From assembly GCA_041670885.1 (NCBI GenBank), contig JBAXYJ010000097.1:1-10120 (forward strand): a DNA stretch of 10,120 nt. The letters are read 5' to 3'. Below, one piece after another: positions 8,165 through 10,120 of the stretch; within the stretch, counting starts at the first letter, position 1, and each line of letters opens with the position of its first letter. The position numbers and the translations under genes are program-made. This DNA is from JAJBWD01 sp041670885. Lineage in GTDB: Bacteria; Bacillota; Clostridia; Clostridiales; Clostridiaceae. Below the pieces are notes generated by a model. It made no database searches. It worked only from the letters and a program-made list of their open reading frames with translations, and was not told where the DNA came from.

Positions 8165-8188
8165 AAGGGTAAGCATTTGCTTACCCTT
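8165..8188. terminator. Bidirectional terminator shared by dnaB and hsp18
   Basis: A perfect 10-bp stem (AAGGGTAAGC 8165-8174, loop ATTT, GCTTACCCTT 8179-8188) fills the gap between the convergent stops. It starts on the base after the dnaB TAA and overlaps the hsp18 stop (8187-8189, read on the minus strand) by two bases. On the minus strand it is followed by TTTTAC. On the plus strand the T-rich part is weaker and begins several bases later. Confidence 0.85.
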
Positions 8189-8630
8189 ATTCTATATTAA
8201 TTTTCTTTTTTTCATCTTTTGTTTTATCCTTTTTTGGAAGCTGTAAATGAAGGACACCATCGTTAAAGGATGCCTTAATATTTTCCTCATCTATATTGTC
8301 AAAATAGAAGCTTCTCTTAAATTCACCATAGGATCTCTCGCGCCTTACGTAATTATCATTATTTTCTTCAACCTGGTCTTCTCTCTTAGCGGTTATTGTT
8401 AAATAGTTATTCTGGAGATTGATATCGATATTATTTTTATCCATTCCAGGCATATCAGCATCTAACAGGTAATTATTTTCATCCTCCTTAAGGTCAACCC
8501 TAAAGCTTCCTGCATTATAAGTGGAAGGAAGGAAGAAATCATCATTAAAGAAACTGTCTAAGAAGTTCTCAAATACATCTCCTCTTCTTTCAATTTTGTT
8601 ATTTTTTCTAAAAGGAACCATATCAAACAT
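8187..8630 (-). CDS. hsp18: Small heat shock protein Hsp18 (Hsp20/alpha-crystallin family)
   Basis: This ATP-independent chaperone would hold unfolding proteins during heat or solvent stress as an oligomer. The 147-residue protein has a short N-terminal arm with FLDSFFNDDFF. An alpha-crystallin domain follows (about 40-135) with DADMPGM, LTITAKRE, YGEFKRSFYF and the signature ASFNDGVLHLQLPK. The C-terminal IxI motif is INI (144-146), which docks neighbouring dimers. It resembles clostridial Hsp18. AGGAGG (8639-8644, minus strand) is 8 nt from the ATG; Met4 is a less likely start. It is monocistronic and divergent from a membrane-protein gene. The promoter carries CtsR-type sites, and the leader can hide the ribosome binding site. 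Confidence 0.95.
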   Translation of the reverse strand: MFDMVPFRKNNKIERRGDVFENFLDSFFNDDFFLPSTYNAGSFRVDLKEDENNYLLDADMPGMDKNNIDINLQNNYLTITAKREDQVEENNDNYVRRERSYGEFKRSFYFDNIDEENIKASFNDGVLHLQLPKKDKTKDEKKKINIE

Positions 8631-8637
8631 AATTCGT

Positions 8638-8680
8638 ACCTCCTAATATATTTAGGAAATTTCCTGATCTTGAAATTCCC
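8638..8680 (-). promoter_or_regulatory. hsp18 leader: candidate RNA thermometer with two competing hairpins
   Basis: On the minus strand, AUUUCCUAA (8660-8652) can pair with UUAGGAGGU (8646-8638) over 9 bp, including two U-G pairs, around an AUATA loop. This covers the entire Shine-Dalgarno AGGAGG (8644-8639). The same anti-SD segment can instead pair upstream: GGGAAUUU (8680-8673) with AAAUUUCC (8662-8655), 8 bp with one G-U, which would free the SD. The weak, AU-rich and wobble-containing SD stem on a heat shock gene resembles known RNA thermometers. The pairing is seen; the function is inferred. Confidence 0.5.
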
Positions 8681-8700
8681 TTGATTTATTTTACAAGTTA

Positions 8701-8729
8701 ATTATATAATTAAAGTCAAAGATAGTCAA
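8701..8729 (-). promoter_or_regulatory. Vegetative promoter of hsp18
   Basis: On the minus strand, TTGACT (8729-8724) and TATAAT (8706-8701) are spaced exactly 17 bp, close to consensus. Transcription would start near 8694, giving a leader of about 64 nt. The -35 and spacer are fully covered by the proximal CtsR-type repeat. Confidence 0.85.
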
Positions 8730-8730
8730 A
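8714..8730. promoter_or_regulatory. CtsR operator, proximal, overlapping the hsp18 -35
   Basis: The direct repeat AGTCAAA-GAT-AGTCAAA matches the known CtsR heptad repeat RGTCAAA-NAN-RGTCAAA exactly. It overlaps the hsp18 -35 element and spacer, so a bound class III heat shock repressor would block RNA polymerase. ctsR itself is not in the window. Confidence 0.8.
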
Positions 8731-8759
8731 GTCTAAAAAGTAAAGAAAAACGAAGCTAT

Positions 8760-8776
8760 AGTCAAAGAAAGTCAAA
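8760..8776. promoter_or_regulatory. CtsR operator, distal
   Basis: A second direct repeat, AGTCAAA-GAA-AGTCAAA, also matches RGTCAAA-NAN-RGTCAAA exactly. It begins 46 bp from the proximal site on the side away from hsp18. Its heptads contain TTGACT on the minus strand, and a poor -10 (TACTTT, 8742-8737) lies 17 bp from one of them, so a weak second promoter is possible. It is about 70 bp from the -10 of the divergent gene. Confidence 0.72.
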
Positions 8777-8847
8777 GACAAACAGATATACTTGTTAAAA
8801 GGACAATTTCAAATTATTTCAATTAAAAACAAAGGAAATTAAAGATA

Positions 8848-8856
8848 TGATATAAT
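8848..8856 (+). promoter_or_regulatory. Extended -10 promoter of the divergent membrane-protein gene
   Basis: TGA followed by TATAAT (8851-8856) forms an extended -10 element with a predicted start near 8863, about 34 nt before the ATG. No convincing -35 is seen 16-18 bp upstream, which is common for extended -10 promoters. Confidence 0.5.
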
Positions 8857-8896
8857 TAATATAAAAAATATTAATTTTTTATTGAGGAGGGATGAT

Positions 8897-9304
8897 ATGC
8901 TAAGATTTTTACCTAAAAGATTTAGCAGAAAATGGTTTATTTTTTATCTTATAACATTTATAGTTCTTTATTTAATTTTATTGTTTGCAGGAAATGGAAT
9001 ATTTAATAAAGTCAGTGGAGGTAATTTTTATTTAAAGATGTTTTACCTGGCCATAATACCATCCACTTTAATATTCATATTTGGATTCTTTGGAGGAAAA
9101 ATAATATATATGTTTTCAACTGTTGGTATATTTCTAGGCACATTATTTATTTTAAATTCCTCAAAGGCTGCAACAGGATGGGAAGACTTAACAGCTTTTG
9201 CCGGTTTTCTTGTAGTTTCAGCTTTCAGCATTGGAGCGGGAATTGCCGCTGAAACAGCAGTTTATGTTTATAGAAAATCAAAAATTAAAAATAAGGAGCT
9301 TTAA
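8897..9304 (+). CDS. Unrecognised four-helix membrane protein
   Basis: I do not recognise this 135-residue protein. It has a basic N-terminus (MLRFLPKRFSRKW), then four hydrophobic segments at about residues 13-32, 46-66, 69-86 and 98-124, and a lysine-rich C-terminal tail. The positive-inside rule would put both ends in the cytoplasm. The second and third helices are glycine and phenylalanine rich (IFIFGFFGG). The frame is open from a TTG at 8882, but that codon precedes the Shine-Dalgarno GAGGAGG (8884-8890), which is ideally placed for the ATG at 8897. It is divergent from hsp18 with its own promoter and terminator, so it appears monocistronic. Function is unknown, and shared control with hsp18 is only a possibility. 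Confidence 0.8.
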   Translation: MLRFLPKRFSRKWFIFYLITFIVLYLILLFAGNGIFNKVSGGNFYLKMFYLAIIPSTLIFIFGFFGGKIIYMFSTVGIFLGTLFILNSSKAATGWEDLTAFAGFLVVSAFSIGAGIAAETAVYVYRKSKIKNKEL

Positions 9305-9317
9305 GCTCCTTATTTTT
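9288..9317 (+). terminator. Terminator overlapping the end of the membrane-protein gene
   Basis: A 12-bp stem (9288-9299 with 9305-9316, core GGAGC/GCTCC) has a TTTAA loop and its 3' arm merges into TTATTTTT. The last codons of the gene form the 5' arm and the TAA stop lies in the loop, so a ribosome at the stop would overlap the hairpin. Confidence 0.85.
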
Positions 9318-9342
9318 ATGACATTGATTGTAGTAAAACAAA

Positions 9343-9360
9343 TATGTGAACTTTCACATA
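9343..9360. promoter_or_regulatory. 18-bp inverted repeat, candidate operator
   Basis: TATGTGAA-CT-TTCACATA is a perfect 8-bp inverted repeat with a 2-bp centre, upstream of the FlxA-like gene. It has the size of a dimeric regulator site. The inner 14 bases fit the CcpA cre pattern except for the central CG, and also resemble CRP/PrfA-type sites with altered spacing. The regulator cannot be named. As RNA it would be a tight hairpin without a T run, so it is not a terminator. Confidence 0.45.
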
Positions 9361-9384
9361 ATTATTATTATATTATATTTGTAA

Positions 9385-9391
9385 CCGATAT
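9385..9391 (+). promoter_or_regulatory. Possible sigma-D (flagellar) -10 element
   Basis: CCGATAT matches the core of the sigma-28/sigma-D -10 consensus (GCCGATAT). It lies 39 nt before the FlxA-like ATG, a good promoter distance. A clear TAAA -35 box at the expected spacing is not visible in the AT repeats upstream, which lowers confidence. A sigma-A type TATAGT (9396-9401) nearby lacks a good -35. Confidence 0.35.
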
Positions 9392-9430
9392 TAAGTATAG
9401 TAATAATTTTAATATAAAGGAGGCTATAAA

Positions 9431-9688
9431 ATGAGTATTTCAGCAGTATCATCTTCAGGAAGTACATATGTAACAAGTGATACAAGTCAAATAGAAAGTC
9501 AAAAGGCAAGTATTCTGCAGCAAATTCAGCAGGAAAGATCAAGCAGCGATGACAGCAAAACGAAAGAGGCAAAGATTGCTAAACTTCAAATGCAGCTGCA
9601 GCAAATTCAGTCAAGCCAAGTATCTAATCAGAAGGTAAAGACATCTCAAGCTGCTTCTTCTGATAGTATACTTCATGAGTATGCGTAA
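9431..9688 (+). CDS. FlxA-like family small coiled-coil protein
   Basis: This 85-residue, Ser/Gln/Lys-rich protein begins MSISAVSSSGSTYVTSD. A helical, probably coiled-coil region follows (about residues 18-62) with IESQKASILQQIQQE and the pattern KTKEAKIAKLQMQLQQIQ, then a serine-rich tail. This is the layout of the FlxA-like family (PF14282), named after an E. coli gene under flagellar sigma factor control; the molecular role is unknown. No signal peptide or membrane segment is seen. Shine-Dalgarno AAGGAGG (9417-9423) is 7 nt from the ATG. It has its own terminator and appears monocistronic. The family call rests on overall composition and layout and is moderately sure; the gene itself is well supported. 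Confidence 0.8.
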   Translation: MSISAVSSSGSTYVTSDTSQIESQKASILQQIQQERSSSDDSKTKEAKIAKLQMQLQQIQSSQVSNQKVKTSQAASSDSILHEYA

Positions 9689-9743
9689 ATATTTGTATTT
9701 CTGCGTCACAAATCATAAGATTTGCGGCGCTTTTAAATATTTG
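9686..9743 (+). repeat. 10-bp direct repeats flanking the FlxA-like gene terminator
   Basis: TAAATATTTG occurs at 9686-9695 and again at 9734-9743, on either side of the terminator hairpin. Its core AAATATTT is self-complementary, so the two copies can also pair as an outer extension of the hairpin. The first copy includes the stop codon of the FlxA-like gene. Confidence 0.6.
9703..9734 (+). terminator. Terminator after the FlxA-like gene
   Basis: A 12-position stem (GCGTCACAAATC 9703-9714 with GATTTGCGGCGC 9719-9730) has one A/C mismatch and one G-T pair. It carries an ATAA loop and is followed by TTTT (9731-9734). It begins 14 nt after the stop codon. Confidence 0.85.
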
Positions 9744-9767
9744 AGTAATATATTGGCAGGACCTGCT

Positions 9768-9773
9768 TATAAC
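9768..9773 (+). promoter_or_regulatory. Possible -10 element of the SAM riboswitch transcript
   Basis: TATAAC lies 16 nt before the first riboswitch helix, putting the start near 9780, where such a leader should begin. The best upstream hexamer, TTGAGT (9741-9746), is 21 bp away, too far for a normal promoter, so the -35 is unclear. The inverted repeat GCAGG-A-CCTGC (9756-9766) lies between and might be an operator. Confidence 0.4.
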
Positions 9774-9783
9774 ATAGATTATT

Positions 9784-9899
9784 ATATTTTTCAAAGAGAA
9801 GCGGAGGGATTGGACAGATGAAGCCCGGCAAACAATATGTTTCATATGCGTATATGGTGTTAAATCCAGCAGCGCAGGCTGAAGGATATGGAAAACTAT
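9784..9899 (+). promoter_or_regulatory. SAM-I (S-box) riboswitch aptamer
   Basis: The conserved S-box blocks appear in order: AAAGAG, CGGAGGGATTGG, GATGAAGCCCGGCAA, GGTG followed by AAATCC and GCAG, and CTGAAGGAT. P1 forms from ATATTTTTC (9784-9792) and GAAAACTAT (9891-9899) with one mismatch. P3 is AT-rich (about 9834-9858). P4 uses CAGC and GCTG. S-box RNAs bind S-adenosylmethionine and usually stop transcription of methionine or cysteine genes when SAM is plentiful. A terminator follows at 9907. An alternative pairing of CTGAAGG (9879-9885) with CCTCTTTCAG (9907-9916) could be the antiterminator. No coding gene follows within the window, which is unusual. Confidence 0.92.
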
Positions 9900-9906
9900 A
9901 GTTTAA

Positions 9907-9933
9907 CCTCTTTCAGTAAAGAGGATTTTTATT
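9907..9933 (+). terminator. Riboswitch terminator hairpin
   Basis: CCTCTTT (9907-9913), loop CAGT and AAAGAGG (9918-9924) form a perfect 7-bp stem followed by ATTTTTATT. It lies 7 nt after the P1 helix of the SAM-I aptamer, as expected for a transcription-attenuation platform. Confidence 0.88.
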
Positions 9934-10071
9934 GTAAATGTGGCTAATGCCCAGGCTCTAAATAATACAATTTAGTATAAAGTTTATCTCCCTATGCAAG
10001 GCAGCTGTCTTAGATTTAAAAATAAATATTGAATTAATATGATATTTATGTTATTTTTTATTAGTGTATAT
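9934..10071. other. Non-coding stretch between the riboswitch and the tRNA
   Basis: About 138 nt contain no credible gene. The only ATG-started frames are 7 codons (from 9939) and 12 codons (from 9994), neither with a Shine-Dalgarno sequence. A quasi-palindrome AAGGCAGCTGTCTT (9998-10011) is present. Two overlapping promoter candidates for the tRNA occupy the end. Nothing resembling a methionine or sulfur gene start is seen. Confidence 0.6.
10015..10057 (+). promoter_or_regulatory. Promoter candidates for the tRNA gene
   Basis: Two overlapping options each have a 17-bp spacer: TTTAAA (10015-10020) with TATGAT (10038-10043), and TTGAAT (10029-10034) with TATTTT (10052-10057). Starts would fall near 10050 or 10063, a short distance before the tRNA. 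Both are moderate matches in AT-rich DNA. Confidence 0.4.
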
Positions 10072-10120
10072 GCTTTTGTAGCGCAGTGGCAGCGCAACTG
10101 ATTCGTAATCAGTAGGTCGG
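10072..10120 (+). tRNA. tRNA-Thr(CGU), 3' part beyond the window
   Basis: The first 49 nt of a tRNA are visible: acceptor strand GCTTTTG, T8 A9, D stem GCGC/GCGC with an AGTGGCA loop, and anticodon stem ACTGA/TCAGT with the loop TTCGTAA. The anticodon is CGT, reading the threonine codon ACG. The variable loop and the start of the T stem reach the window edge, so the T arm, 3' acceptor strand and any encoded CCA cannot be checked. Confidence 0.88.

Noticed and set aside
8711..8780. The repeated AGTCAAA units considered as a CRISPR-like or satellite array.
   Set aside because: The 7-bp units come in two pairs with 3-bp spacers, which is explained by CtsR operators.
9231..9434. 67-codon plus-strand open frame overlapping the end of the membrane-protein gene.
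   Set aside because: It runs through the terminator and the promoter region of the FlxA-like gene, is AT-driven, and has no supporting Shine-Dalgarno sequence.
9624..9845. 73-codon minus-strand open frame across the terminator and riboswitch.
   Set aside because: It is antisense to a terminator and a structured RNA with strong motif matches, and has no recognisable protein features.
9998..10011. Quasi-palindrome AAGGCAGCTGTCTT considered as a terminator or attachment site.
   Set aside because: It has no loop and no following T run, and no matching copy was seen elsewhere in the window.

Overview
The window looks like chromosome from a low-GC, endospore-forming Firmicute of the Clostridium type. 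This rests on the AT-rich sequence, strong AGGAGG-type ribosome binding sites, the gene order rpsF-ssb-rpsR / MazG-like / DUF2232-gdpP-rplI-lonC-dnaB, a LonC-type protease (a family known from spore formers) and an Hsp18-type small heat shock protein. The species cannot be read from the sequence alone.

Positions 1-1134 hold a compact ribosomal/replication operon: a near-consensus promoter, a leader resembling the S6:S18 autoregulatory RNA, rpsF (S6), ssb, rpsR (zinc-type S18) and an intrinsic terminator. A second operon starts at a near-consensus promoter at 1142-1170 and runs to 8164. It encodes a MazG-like protein, a DUF2232/YybS membrane protein, the c-di-AMP phosphodiesterase GdpP, ribosomal protein L9, LonC and replicative helicase DnaB. 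Several of these genes touch or overlap (DUF2232 to gdpP by 0 nt, gdpP to rplI by 1 nt), which suggests translational coupling. dnaB converges on hsp18, and the 22 bp between their stops are almost entirely one hairpin that can serve both strands.

Positions 8165-8896 hold hsp18 on the minus strand and a densely organised divergent intergenic region. It has two exact CtsR-type direct repeats, one lying on the hsp18 promoter. The hsp18 5' leader can pair its whole Shine-Dalgarno sequence into an AU/GU-rich stem that competes with a second, upstream hairpin, so it may act as an RNA thermometer. The divergent plus-strand gene encodes a four-helix membrane protein that I do not recognise.

Positions 9320-10120 hold a small FlxA-like coiled-coil gene, preceded by an 18-bp inverted repeat and a sigma-D-like -10 element. 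It is followed by a terminator and a clear SAM-I (S-box) riboswitch with its own terminator. No methionine or sulfur gene follows the riboswitch; the next gene on the strand is a tRNA-Thr(CGU) cut by the window edge. The most interesting items are this orphan-looking SAM riboswitch and the two-layer (CtsR plus possible RNA thermometer) control of hsp18.
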